A DNA stretch of 13,876 nucleotides from Candidatus Nitrosopumilus sp. (GCA_022758935.1 JAEMQG010000189.1:1-13876); one strand, 5' to 3'. Positions 1-7,596 are shown, counted from the first letter of the stretch. Numbers and translations are program-made. Notes: generated by a model not told the origin, from the sequence alone.

Positions 1-47
1 CAAATATGGAAGATATGAGAACACACCTACAAAAACAACACAGTTAC

Positions 48-53
48 AAAAAA
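48..53 (-). terminator. T-run after rpo12
   Basis: On the minus strand a run of six T lies 9 nt after the Rpo12 stop codon. Short T-runs without a hairpin are the usual termination signal in archaea, so this may end the EF-1alpha/S10/Rpo12 transcript. The run is short and the DNA is AT-rich, so support is modest. Confidence 0.35.
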
Positions 54-62
54 GATAGATAG

Positions 63-272
63 CTATATTGCTTTGACTGTTTTAACTACAGGTGGCCTAG
101 CTTTTGTAAATACTCTAAATCCACAAATACATTTGATTTCAGGTAATCTAGACAATTCGGTATTCGTAGCATTAGTTCCACATCTTAAGCAAGAATAAAT
201 TACATCAAATGTTTCATTATGAATTTGCTCCGCACTTTCAGTCTCAAAATTTTCTTCTACCATAGTTATCAT
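63..272 (-). CDS. rpoP: DNA-directed RNA polymerase subunit Rpo12 (RpoP)
   Basis: Small zinc-ribbon subunit of archaeal RNA polymerase, homologous to eukaryotic Rpb12. The protein has a short acidic N-terminal tail, then a CLRCG knuckle, a second knuckle KCICG, and the family's typical basic C-terminus ending RPPVVKTVKAI. The second knuckle is Cys-x-Cys rather than the commoner Cys-x2-Cys, which I believe is normal in this lineage. The start is taken at the ATG at 272, which has an AGGA ribosome-binding sequence (279-282) six bases before it. A TTG at 275 and an ATG at 263 are also in frame. It lies about 29 bases after the S10 gene on the same strand and is probably the last gene of the EF-1alpha operon. 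Confidence 0.88.
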   Translation of the reverse strand: MITMVEENFETESAEQIHNETFDVIYSCLRCGTNATNTELSRLPEIKCICGFRVFTKARPPVVKTVKAI

Positions 273-301
273 CAAAATTCCTATAATTTAAGGATACCAG
301 A

Positions 302-610
302 TTATGTCAAAGATAATTCAATGTAAACATCATCAGGAATTTTTAGACGCATTAATTGTCTGATTGCCTTGTCATCAGCATTAATGTTAATTATTCTTCT
401 ATGCATCCTCATTTCCCATTTTTCATATGTTTCAGTTCCATTACCACAGGGAGATTTTCTAGTAGCAACATGTAATTTCTTAACAGGTAATGGAGTGGGC
501 CCTTTAACTTTCACTCCTGTTTTTTTACCAATCCCCATAATCTCACCACAAACATCATCTAACTTTGCTAAATTGATGCTGGTTAGTTTGACACGGGCAG
601 TTTGAGTCAC
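302..610 (-). CDS. rps10: 30S ribosomal protein S10 (uS10)
   Basis: Small-subunit ribosomal protein S10, a component of the 30S head. At 102 residues it is full length for the archaeal family. It begins MTQTARVKLTS and carries the conserved central block with GPTPLPVKKLHVATRKSP, then the C-terminal strand ending in IPDDVYIELSLT. The start codon is GTG. It lies only 11 bases after the EF-1alpha stop, so the two are surely co-transcribed. EF-1alpha followed by S10 is a widely conserved archaeal gene pair, normally the tail of the str operon; here Rpo12 follows instead of other str genes. Confidence 0.95.
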   Translation of the reverse strand: MTQTARVKLTSINLAKLDDVCGEIMGIGKKTGVKVKGPTPLPVKKLHVATRKSPCGNGTETYEKWEMRMHRRIININADDKAIRQLMRLKIPDDVYIELSLT

Positions 611-621
611 TTCAACTCAAC

Positions 622-1920
622 CTATGGTTTGAACTCTTCAGTAATTTCCTTAACAATTCCTGCTGCAATTGTTGCACCCATATCTCTGAGTGCAAATCTA
701 CCCATTTCAGGGAATTCCGAAAAAGTTTCAATGCAAGTTGGTCTAACAGGTCTAATTTTTACAATTGCTGCATCGCCAACTTTAAGGAATTTTGGATTTT
801 CTTCTTCAACTGCACCAGTTGCCGGATTAATCCTTTGAAGGAATTCAGTAACAGTTGCTGCAACTTGAGAAGTGTGACAGTGCATGACTGGAGTATATCC
901 AGGTGCAATAGCTGTTGGATGATGAATAACTATTATTTGTGCTTTGAATTCTTTTGCTACTTTTGGTGGTGCATCAGGAGTTCCTAAAACATCCCCTCTA
1001 TGGATATCTTTCTTTTCAATACCTCTAAGATTAAAGCCAATGTTATCTCCTGCTTCAGCAGTTGGCATTTCTGTATGATGTGTTTCAATGGATTTAATTT
1101 CCCCCAATGCTCCTGAAGGCATTACAATAATTTTTTGCCCTGCTTTCATAACACCTGTTTCCACTCTACCCACAGGTACAGTTCCTACTCCAGTGATGGT
1201 GTAAACATCTTGAATTGGAACACGTAGTGGCTTACCAATTGGTTTTTCAGCAATAGTAAAATCATCAAATGCTTGTAGCAATGTCTTTCCAGTATACCAA
1301 GGCATATTTTCAGATTTTTTAACCAAGTTATCACCTTTCCATCCAGAAACTGGAATGAATGGTACATTTTCTAATTTATAACCTACAGATCTTACTAGTT
1401 TTTCACCCTTCTCTTTTGCTGCTTTGTATGCTGCCTCTTTATAATCAACTGAATCCATTTTGTTAATTGCCACAATTATTTGTCCCACACCTAGAGTTTT
1501 TAGCAAAAATGCGTGTTCTCTAGCTTGACCACCTGCAGCAATAGCTGTATCAGTTTCACCTTCTTTTGCTGAAAGTACCAAAATTGCGGCATCTGCTTCA
1601 GAAGCGCCAGTAATCATGTTTTTAATAAAGTCTCTATGACCTGGTGCATCAATTAATGTAAAGAAATATTTTGCAGACTCAAACTTTTGGAAAGCAAGAT
1701 CAATTGTAATGCCCCTTTCTCTTTCATCTTTAATATTATCCATAACCCAAGCATATTTGAAAGTGTCACCTTTTCCAGTCTTCTCAGATTCTACTCCGTG
1801 TGCTGCAATTGTTCTTTCATCTACAACACCAAGATCCATTAAGAAATGACCCATAGTAGTGGATTTTCCATTATCAATATGACCTGTAACAATTAGGTTC
1901 AAGTGTGGTTTAACTGCCAT
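622..1920 (-). CDS. tuf: Elongation factor 1-alpha (aEF1A)
   Basis: GTPase that delivers aminoacyl-tRNA to the ribosomal A site. The 432-residue protein is full length. The GTP-binding domain shows G1 GHIDNGKS (residues 13-20), switch I with ERGITID (about 68-74), G3 DAPGH (91-95), G4 NKMD (153-156) and G5 SGW (192-194). The two beta-barrel domains follow, with IQDVYTITGVGTVPVGRVETG starting about residue 236 and the C-terminal PTCIETFSEFPEMGRFALRDMG region. It is the first gene of the minus-strand operon with S10 and Rpo12. A TATA-like AATAAAT lies about 26 bases before the ATG, pointing to a leaderless or very short-leader mRNA. Confidence 0.97.
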   Translation of the reverse strand: MAVKPHLNLIVTGHIDNGKSTTMGHFLMDLGVVDERTIAAHGVESEKTGKGDTFKYAWVMDNIKDERERGITIDLAFQKFESAKYFFTLIDAPGHRDFIKNMITGASEADAAILVLSAKEGETDTAIAAGGQAREHAFLLKTLGVGQIIVAINKMDSVDYKEAAYKAAKEKGEKLVRSVGYKLENVPFIPVSGWKGDNLVKKSENMPWYTGKTLLQAFDDFTIAEKPIGKPLRVPIQDVYTITGVGTVPVGRVETGVMKAGQKIIVMPSGALGEIKSIETHHTEMPTAEAGDNIGFNLRGIEKKDIHRGDVLGTPDAPPKVAKEFKAQIIVIHHPTAIAPGYTPVMHCHTSQVAATVTEFLQRINPATGAVEEENPKFLKVGDAAIVKIRPVRPTCIETFSEFPEMGRFALRDMGATIAAGIVKEITEEFKP

Positions 1921-1940
1921 ATCAAATCTCTGTGCGAGGG

Positions 1941-1950
1941 GATTTATTAC
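1941..1950 (-). promoter_or_regulatory. TATA box of the EF-1alpha operon
   Basis: The minus strand reads GTAATAAATC here, centred about 26 bases before the EF-1alpha ATG. That spacing places the transcription start at or next to the start codon, which is common in thaumarchaeal genes. Confidence 0.5.
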
Positions 1951-1959
1951 TGTTATGAA

Positions 1960-1990
1960 TTTTTGAAAAAAAGTAAAAATTTTTCAAAAA
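1960..1990. repeat. Inverted repeat in the divergent EF-1alpha / FBPase promoter region
   Basis: TTTTTGAAAA (1960-1969) and TTTTCAAAAA (1981-1990) form a perfect 10-base inverted repeat with an 11-base spacer, between the two divergent promoters. The arms are nearly pure A/T, so chance is a real explanation. A shared operator is possible. Confidence 0.3.
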
Positions 1991-2017
1991 CTTTTTTGAC
2001 AGAGATTTAAGAAATTA

Positions 2018-2026
2018 CATATAAAT
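2018..2026 (+). promoter_or_regulatory. TATA box of the FBP aldolase/phosphatase gene
   Basis: CATATAAAT is centred about 27 bases before the ATG at 2049, fitting a leaderless transcript. A second TTTAAG at 2006-2011 would instead give a short leader containing the GGAG at 2031-2034, so either use is possible. Confidence 0.5.
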
Positions 2027-2048
2027 CAAAGGAGAAATTAAGAGAGAC

Positions 2049-3185
2049 ATGAAAATTACAGTTTCAGTCATTAAAGCAGATGTAGGTGGAATTGGAGGAC
2101 ATACAAGGCCTAGTGACGGATTAATAAATGCAGTTAGAAATGTTGTCAAAAATGCCGGAGATTTGTTGATTGATCATTATATCGGATATTGTGGAGATGA
2201 TGTACATATTGTAATGTCGCATACTCATGGTATAGACAATAATAAAATTCACAAGTTAGCATGGGATGCATTCATGGCAGGAACACAAGTAGCAAAAAAA
2301 GAGGGACTTTACGGAGCAGGACAAGATCTTCTAAAGGACTCTTTTTCAGGAAATGTAAAGGGAATGGGCCCAGGTGTCGCAGAAATGGAATTTGAAGAAA
2401 GACCGAATGAAGCATTTACTGTTTTTGCAGCAGATAAAACAGAACCAGGTGCATTCAACTATCCAATTTACAGAATGTTTGTAGATAGCTTAAGCAACAC
2501 AGGACTAATTGTAAACAAATCACTATCAAGTGGAGTTAAAATTAATGTAATGGACGTAGAAGAAGGTAAAATAGCGGAACTTTCATTATGGGAAGACAAA
2601 CCAACATTAGAAGCAGCGTTAATGTATCCTGGGAGATATGTAGTTTCAACAGTCACTACAAAAGAAGGAGAGCCTATTTTGGCAGCATCCACAGACAGAC
2701 TACATAACATTGCAGGGACATATGTTGGAAAAGATGATCCGATATTATTAGTCAGAACGCAAAAGAATTTTCCTGCAACTGAAGAGGTAGGAAGTGTATT
2801 TAACAATCCACATTATGTTGCAGGAAACACAAGAGGTAGCCACAACATGCCATTAATGCCAGTAAAGCTAAACTCTGCAGCTTCGATCAATTTTTGTATT
2901 CCAATCGTTGAAGCACTTGTGTTTAGTATGCACGATGGAAAACTAGTAGGACCATTTGATGGATTTTCGACTCCAGATTGGGATTACATTAGAGAAATTG
3001 CAACAAAAAAGGCAATCGTGATGAGGAGTCAGGGATTTATTCATCCAGCAACACTAGTTCCATCAGAATTAGAATATGCAGAGGGATACAGGGCAAGAAT
3101 GGATGTGTTGGAGACTAAAATGAAACCAATAGAAAAAGATCCTTCAGAAGGTCAAAAGAAAGAAAACTATGAAGATCCAGATTAG
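2049..3185 (+). CDS. fbp: Bifunctional fructose-1,6-bisphosphate aldolase/phosphatase
   Basis: Cytosolic gluconeogenic enzyme (type V FBPase) that condenses dihydroxyacetone phosphate with glyceraldehyde 3-phosphate and then dephosphorylates the product to fructose 6-phosphate. The 378-residue protein has the family metal and phosphate ligands: D11 and H18 in DVGGIGGHTRPS, the DD pair at 50-51, Q92, and D129-K130. Using the published Sulfolobus tokodaii active-site numbering from memory, Tyr229/Lys232 match Y225 and K228 (the Schiff-base lysine), Asp233/Asp234 match D229/D230, and Gln242 matches Q238. The late tyrosine falls in LEYAEGY (343 or 347). The C-terminal tail of about 20 charged residues adds nothing recognisable. 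The enzyme would supply hexose phosphate from the carbon-fixation cycle. Confidence 0.95.
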   Translation: MKITVSVIKADVGGIGGHTRPSDGLINAVRNVVKNAGDLLIDHYIGYCGDDVHIVMSHTHGIDNNKIHKLAWDAFMAGTQVAKKEGLYGAGQDLLKDSFSGNVKGMGPGVAEMEFEERPNEAFTVFAADKTEPGAFNYPIYRMFVDSLSNTGLIVNKSLSSGVKINVMDVEEGKIAELSLWEDKPTLEAALMYPGRYVVSTVTTKEGEPILAASTDRLHNIAGTYVGKDDPILLVRTQKNFPATEEVGSVFNNPHYVAGNTRGSHNMPLMPVKLNSAASINFCIPIVEALVFSMHDGKLVGPFDGFSTPDWDYIREIATKKAIVMRSQGFIHPATLVPSELEYAEGYRARMDVLETKMKPIEKDPSEGQKKENYEDPD

Positions 3186-3243
3186 AAAATTAAAATCATA
3201 GAAGAACAGAAAAAGTTAAAAGAAAATATACACCAAAATATTC

Positions 3244-3654
3244 ATGCAGAAAATTTTAAGGGTTTTTGATTGGAGAACCTATATCGGTACAGTAGTTGCA
3301 GTAATTTCATTTTCAAATTTTATGGCAGTATTATTTGGTCAAACCATACCTGGAATATTTATGACATTTTTCAGGTATGCTGGAGAGACAATAATTCTGA
3401 TAGCAGTATTTTTGTTTGCACTTACATGGTTGTTAAAGGCAAAACCACATAATCGACCAAAAAAATACTCAATAGTAGTATTTGATGTGTTTGGGAGAAA
3501 AAGTGAAATCAGAGACATTCGGATTGAATTTAAGACACATGATGTAGCCTGGAGTTTTATGAAGCAATATAAAAAATCATACCCACTGTATAATTTCGCT
3601 CTTGTATCTGATCTTCCAAAATCAAGCAAACCAACTATTTTCAGATACATCTAG
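3244..3654 (+). CDS. Small two-helix membrane protein, function unknown
   Basis: I do not recognise this family. The 136-residue protein has a short N-terminal segment, two hydrophobic stretches likely to be membrane helices (about residues 12-32 and 45-65), then a positively charged KAKPHNRPKK stretch (66-74), which suggests that the C-terminal half faces the cytoplasm. The soluble part (about 75-136) looks like a small alpha/beta domain with no obvious catalytic motif. It sits 58 bases after the FBPase gene and 38 bases before the DNA ligase gene on the same strand, so partial co-transcription is possible. Codon use is like that of its neighbours. It is likely real. Confidence 0.75.
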   Translation: MQKILRVFDWRTYIGTVVAVISFSNFMAVLFGQTIPGIFMTFFRYAGETIILIAVFLFALTWLLKAKPHNRPKKYSIVVFDVFGRKSEIRDIRIEFKTHDVAWSFMKQYKKSYPLYNFALVSDLPKSSKPTIFRYI

Positions 3655-3692
3655 ATTCAGACTTTTATTCAGGATCATATAACAGATTTAGA

Positions 3693-5465
3693 ATGGAGTT
3701 TTCTGTTCTAGCTGATGCATTCAGTAAAATGGAATCAACTACAAAAAGATTAGAGTTAACACAGGATCTAGTAGAATTATTTGAAAAAACTCCACAGGAT
3801 GTGATTTCGAGAATTGTTTATCTCTTACAAGGAAAATTAAGGCCAGATTTTGAAGGAATTGAATTAGGGGTTGCAGAGAAACTGGCAATTAGAGCAATAG
3901 CCAAATCTTCAGGTTCAGATAACGCTGAAAAGAAAATCGAGGAAGAGTATAGAAAAGGTGGAGATTTGGGACAGGCAGCATCCAAAATTCTAGAACAAAA
4001 AGAACAAACGACATTCATGGTTCAAGACATTACAGTTGAACGAGTGTATGAAAATTTATTTACAATTGCAAAACTTGTAGGTTCAAAAACTCAAGATAGA
4101 AAAATGAAATACATATCAGGATTACTTAACGATGCAAATCCAATCGAAGCTAAATTTATTTTAAAGATTTTACTCGGAACTCTTCGTTTAGGTATTGCAG
4201 AAAATACGGTAATGGATGCATTGGCCATTACGTTTACAGGTAATAAAGAAAATAGAAAAATTTTGGAGCATGCCTATAATGTATCAAGTGATTTGGGAAA
4301 AGTTGCAGAAGCTATTGCAAGCAAGGGATTGCAAGGAATAGAAAAATTTGAAATAAATTTGTTCAATCCTATTCGACCAATGTTAGCAGATAGAGTAAAG
4401 AGCGAATACGAAGCAATGGAGAAATTAGGAAACGCTTTTGCTGCAGAGTACAAATTAGATGGGGAAAGAATTCAATTACATATTGAAGGAGAGAATGTAA
4501 GATTATTTTCAAGAAGTTTGGAAAACATTACAAGTTATTATCCAGACATCGTAGAAAAGATTCCAAAGGCAATTCATGCAGAAAAGGTAATTTTAGAAGC
4601 AGAGGCAGTCGCTATCAATGAAAACACAGGAGATTTTTTACCATTTCAAGAGCTGATGCATAGAAGAAGAAAATACCAGGTGGAAAAAGCAGTATTACAA
4701 TATCCAATCACAGTGAATTTTTTTGATGTGTTATATTATAATGGAAAAAGTTGTTTGGAAACAGGATATAAAGAGAGGCGGTGTCTTTTAGAAAAAATTG
4801 TAAAAGAGGATAATTTTGCAAAGCACATACCAATGACAATCATAAACAATGAAAGTGAAATTGAAGAGTTTTTGGAAAACAGTATTAATTCTGGATGTGA
4901 GGGTTTGATGTTAAAAATGTTAGATAAACCATATCAAGCGGGATCAAGAGGAAGTTATTGGTTAAAACTAAAACGGGAGTATAGAAATGAATTAGGAGAT
5001 AGTTTAGATCTTGTGGTAATAGGTGCATTTTTTGGAAAAGGAAGGAGAACTGGAAAGTATGGGACTTTGCTTTTAGCTACATATGATGATGACAATGATA
5101 AGTTTACAAGCATTTGTAAAGTTGGAACGGGATTTACAGATGAAGATTTGGATCAGCTCTATCAAATATTGTCAAACAAAGTAACGATTAAAAAAAATCC
5201 AAAAATTGATAGTGCGATGGAAGCTGATGTATGGTTTGAACCAGAGTTGGTAGTAGAAGTAGTAGCATCAGAAATTACCCTTAGTCCAATTCACATGGCA
5301 GCAAGAAATCAAATTAGAAAAGATACTGGACTGGCACTAAGATTTCCAAAATTTACGGGAAAAATAAGACTGGAAAAAAATGCAGAGGACGCATCAACGA
5401 ATGAGGAGATAATGACACTCTACAAAGGACAGAAAAAAGTTGCACATAGCAAAAATTTAATGTAG
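3693..5465 (+). CDS. lig: ATP-dependent DNA ligase (replicative, LigI type)
   Basis: Seals nicks in DNA during Okazaki-fragment maturation and repair, via an enzyme-AMP intermediate. The 590-residue protein is full length. An all-helical DNA-binding domain occupies about residues 1-220. The nucleotidyltransferase domain carries motif I EYKLDGER with the adenylated lysine K254, motif III FSRSLENIT (272-280), motif IV CEGLMLK (402-408) and motif V SYWLKLKREY (421-430, K425 and K427). The OB-fold follows and ends with ALRFPKFTGKIRLEK. In that last motif the usual R-x-D-K reads RLEK (559-562), a conservative Asp to Glu change. A TTTTATTC about 27 bases before the ATG could be its TATA box. FEN1, its usual partner, is encoded about 5.5 kb further on. 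Confidence 0.96.
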   Translation: MEFSVLADAFSKMESTTKRLELTQDLVELFEKTPQDVISRIVYLLQGKLRPDFEGIELGVAEKLAIRAIAKSSGSDNAEKKIEEEYRKGGDLGQAASKILEQKEQTTFMVQDITVERVYENLFTIAKLVGSKTQDRKMKYISGLLNDANPIEAKFILKILLGTLRLGIAENTVMDALAITFTGNKENRKILEHAYNVSSDLGKVAEAIASKGLQGIEKFEINLFNPIRPMLADRVKSEYEAMEKLGNAFAAEYKLDGERIQLHIEGENVRLFSRSLENITSYYPDIVEKIPKAIHAEKVILEAEAVAINENTGDFLPFQELMHRRRKYQVEKAVLQYPITVNFFDVLYYNGKSCLETGYKERRCLLEKIVKEDNFAKHIPMTIINNESEIEEFLENSINSGCEGLMLKMLDKPYQAGSRGSYWLKLKREYRNELGDSLDLVVIGAFFGKGRRTGKYGTLLLATYDDDNDKFTSICKVGTGFTDEDLDQLYQILSNKVTIKKNPKIDSAMEADVWFEPELVVEVVASEITLSPIHMAARNQIRKDTGLALRFPKFTGKIRLEKNAEDASTNEEIMTLYKGQKKVAHSKNLM

Positions 5466-5498
5466 TTTATCTTCAAAAATCACCATAAATCATAGAGG

Positions 5499-5508
5499 AT
5501 TTAAATTA
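5499..5508 (+). promoter_or_regulatory. TATA box of the DUF47 gene
   Basis: ATTTAAATTA is a near-consensus archaeal TATA box centred about 30 bases before the ATG at 5534. It predicts a transcript start within a few bases of the start codon. Confidence 0.6.
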
Positions 5509-5533
5509 CCTGAGCATAAATTGAAATTTAGAA

Positions 5534-6187
5534 ATGTATAGCGGAGAGCTTGAAGTTCAAGCAAAAAGAAAGGCTATAGCGGTTTTACAAGACGAGATTA
5601 ACAGAATCTTAAACGCAGCTAGAGAACTTGCCACACTGCCAGACTTGATGATGAAAAAAGACAAGACAGGTGTCAAAAATGCACTCGAGCAGATATCAAC
5701 TATCGAAGAAGAAGTAGAAAATCTTAGAAGAAAAATCACACGAGAAGTGGCCGATGTAGGAGGCCTGATAATGAATAGAGAGAACCTTCTCAACACAGCA
5801 TACACAATGGATGAAATTGCAGGTTACATAACTGGAATCTCTTTCAAACTTTCTAACATCAAAATAACTACTCTGAAAAGTGCAAATCTAGATGGAGACA
5901 TTACCAAATTGATTGAATTGGTAGTGGATGAAGTTTACAAGCTAAATGAGATCATACGAAGTCTTAGTACCAACACTGCTAATGCAATTGAACTAGCGCA
6001 AGAAACCCAGAAAATAGAACGAGAAATAGACATTAAATATAGACAGGCAACAATCAAACTTTTATCTGAAGTGACAAACACAAAAGAATTGTTACTCATA
6101 AAAGATGTGATTGAAGGAATTGAAGAGATGTCAGACAAATGTCAACGTGTTTCAGATTCTTTTATTCTGTTAGCATTAAGCCTATAA
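5534..6187 (+). CDS. PhoU-like DUF47 family protein (putative phosphate transport regulator)
   Basis: The 217-residue protein is almost entirely helical, with long heptad-like stretches and no membrane segment. Its length and pattern match the DUF47/PhoU_div family (PF01865), cytoplasmic helical bundles usually encoded beside PiT phosphate permeases. Visible family features are the early ALEQISTIEEEVENLRRKITRE helix region, the central GYITGISFKLSNIK block, and the late TNTKELLLIKDVIEGIEEMSDKCQRVSD helix, which carries the acidic residues that bind metal in PhoU-like folds. No PiT transporter gene is next to it here, so a role in phosphate uptake rests on family membership only. It has its own TATA box. 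Confidence 0.8.
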   Translation: MYSGELEVQAKRKAIAVLQDEINRILNAARELATLPDLMMKKDKTGVKNALEQISTIEEEVENLRRKITREVADVGGLIMNRENLLNTAYTMDEIAGYITGISFKLSNIKITTLKSANLDGDITKLIELVVDEVYKLNEIIRSLSTNTANAIELAQETQKIEREIDIKYRQATIKLLSEVTNTKELLLIKDVIEGIEEMSDKCQRVSDSFILLALSL

Positions 6188-6283
6188 AAAACCACCACCA
6201 ATCTTTTTACTTTAATGATTTTATTTTGTGATGTTTAGAAGATTCATTCAAAAATCAATACAAGTTACACTCAGAATGAAACT

Positions 6284-6304
6284 TGAGATCAATTGATGTC
6301 TCAA
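6284..6304. repeat. Imperfect palindrome upstream of endA
   Basis: TTGAGA (6284-6289) and TCTCAA (6299-6304) flank a central TCAATTGA, giving an almost perfect 21-base palindrome in the 236-base gap between the DUF47 and EndA genes. It could be an operator or a 3' stem for the DUF47 mRNA. Nothing else in this gap looks coding. Confidence 0.3.
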
Positions 6305-6423
6305 AGTGACAGAAATATGTATTGAACCCAAAACGGTTGACCGCAGTAAAAGATTGTAATGATGTAAAAAATACTCTGATCAAACTAGAGAATTCATATA
6401 CGCAGATTATTTTAAATAAATAG

Positions 6424-6960
6424 ATGAAAGGAGAATTGATTGAAAATAGAATAATAGTATGGAGTATTGAAGACTCCCGCAAGTTATTCAGTATTGGATA
6501 TTATGGCAAACCAATTGGAATACCAAAACCAAAACCAGATGAAATTAACGTCCCTTTAATTTTGGATCTCATAGAAGGATTATACCTACTTGAAATTAAA
6601 AAAATCAGCATACACAAATCAGAACACAAGGTAACAATTGAAGAGATGACAGAAATTTGTAAAAAGGAATATCATGATTTTGACAAAAAATATCTAGTTT
6701 ACAAAAATTTTCGAGATAAAGGATACATAATTAATCCAGGAATAAAATTTGGTTGTGATTTTGCAGTTTATGAAAAAGGACCAGGGATTGATCATGCTCC
6801 GTATCTGATTCAGGTATATAGTAGGAATGATCCAATCACATCAACTGGAATTGTGTTAGCAGGACGACTTGCTACAACAGTAAAAAAACAATTCATTTTA
6901 GCCATCCCAAAAGGAAGAGGCAGTGTGGATTTTCTTGCATTAGATTGGTGGAAAGCTTAG
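6424..6960 (+). CDS. endA: tRNA-splicing endonuclease, archaeal EndA
   Basis: Cuts pre-tRNA introns at bulge-helix-bulge motifs. The 178-residue protein resembles the crenarchaeal catalytic subunit along its whole length. The N-terminal domain starts MKGELIENRIIVW and contains GYYGKPIGIPKPK. The C-terminal nuclease domain has KYLVYKNFRDKGYIINPGIKFGCDFAVY. The catalytic triad appears as Y116, H124 (in GPGIDHAPY) and K155 (in TTVKKQFILAI). The length fits a small subunit, as in homotetrameric or heteromeric enzymes. The ATG at 6424 is supported by the family N-terminus. A TTCATATAC about 27 bases upstream fits a leaderless start, whereas the stronger TTTAAATA at 6411-6418 is too close to serve this start. 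The stop overlaps the convergent gene. Confidence 0.93.
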   Translation: MKGELIENRIIVWSIEDSRKLFSIGYYGKPIGIPKPKPDEINVPLILDLIEGLYLLEIKKISIHKSEHKVTIEEMTEICKKEYHDFDKKYLVYKNFRDKGYIINPGIKFGCDFAVYEKGPGIDHAPYLIQVYSRNDPITSTGIVLAGRLATTVKKQFILAIPKGRGSVDFLALDWWKA

Positions 6961-7334
6961 ATTTTTTTTATGTGTCCAGCTATCCTGTCATAAATTTCAA
7001 AAAGATCTTTCGTGATTCCAAAATCAAGGTGATTTTTCCACTTGTTTCTAATTCGTATGGCGCCATCAGTGGGTTCCACATAGATACTAGCATCGTTTAG
7101 AGATTGTTTTGCAATCATTTCATTTAATATGACATCATCATTAAGATGTCTCGCAAGACTCCCACTACCATCCCACTGGACTTTAACAATAGTTTTTGAA
7201 GAAAAGTGACCCATTGTCGTAAGTTTTGTTTTTGCAACATAATTTGCAACTCCTTGATCAGTTTCTTTTCGAACAATAAAATGAGCTTGATATCTATCAA
7301 GTGCACCCCATGGCATTGGATTTGGATCTTGCAT
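6957..7334 (-). CDS. Conserved-looking 125-aa protein, function unknown
   Basis: I do not recognise the family. The protein is soluble, mixed alpha/beta, with no membrane segment or cysteine. Distinct stretches are the N-terminal MQDPNPMPWGALDRYQAHF, a central TIVKVQWDGSGSLARHLNDD, and a basic C-terminus with NKWKNHLDFG and HIKKI. It starts two bases after the stop of the 78-aa gene on the same strand, so the two are almost certainly translated from one mRNA and may work together. Its stop codon overlaps the EndA stop by four bases in convergent orientation. Composition and codon use match its neighbours, so I take it as real. Confidence 0.75.
   Translation of the reverse strand: MQDPNPMPWGALDRYQAHFIVRKETDQGVANYVAKTKLTTMGHFSSKTIVKVQWDGSGSLARHLNDDVILNEMIAKQSLNDASIYVEPTDGAIRIRNKWKNHLDFGITKDLFEIYDRIAGHIKKI
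6962..6969 (+). terminator. T8 run after endA
   Basis: Eight consecutive T immediately follow the EndA stop codon on the plus strand, a typical archaeal T-run terminator. It lies inside the last codons of the convergent gene, where it is read as lysine codons. Confidence 0.55.
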
Positions 7335-7336
7335 TG

Positions 7337-7573
7337 TTATCCCTTTTGAATAATTTGTATTATGTCAATATTAGAATTTTTAATATCAAGACAACCTCTA
7401 TTTGTTATCATTCGCGGAGTTTGAGCAAAATATCTGCTGTAATAATCACCTTTTTCGACATCATCTGTTCCAATTTGTTTTGATTCAGAATCAACTCCGA
7501 TCACCTTGAGCATGTCGCAAAATTTTTCAGGCCAGGATTGCAAAACAAATGTATCTGATTCTGTATCATGCAT
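7337..7573 (-). CDS. Small 78-aa protein, function unknown
   Basis: I do not recognise the family. The protein is acidic and soluble. It begins MHDTESDTFVLQSWPEKF, has two separated cysteines (in EKFCDML and NRGCLDI), and an aromatic stretch KGDYYSRYFAQTPRM in the middle. It is the first gene of a two-gene unit with the 125-aa protein, two bases apart. A CTTTATTT about 28 bases before the ATG would make the transcript leaderless. A second TATA box at 7685-7692 would instead give a leader of about 90 bases starting with a hairpin. Confidence 0.7.
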   Translation of the reverse strand: MHDTESDTFVLQSWPEKFCDMLKVIGVDSESKQIGTDDVEKGDYYSRYFAQTPRMITNRGCLDIKNSNIDIIQIIQKG

Positions 7574-7596
7574 AAAAAATTAAGAGACATACCCAC

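Noticed and set aside
13..17. Oddity of the EF-1alpha G1 loop (Asn in GHIDNGKS)
   Set aside because: This position is variable in the family (His or Ser in others), and Asn appears usual for this lineage as far as I recall, so it is not noteworthy. Coordinates given are residue numbers of the protein encoded at 622-1920.
6354..6379. Possible C/D box sRNA (ATGATGT followed by CTGA)
   Set aside because: The C box is imperfect, and no D'/C' pair or closing stem is present at the required spacing.
6255..6482. 75-codon minus-strand frame across the DUF47-EndA gap
   Set aside because: It overlaps the start of the conserved EndA gene in antisense, and its translation (Phe/Ile/Ser-rich) has no protein-like pattern.
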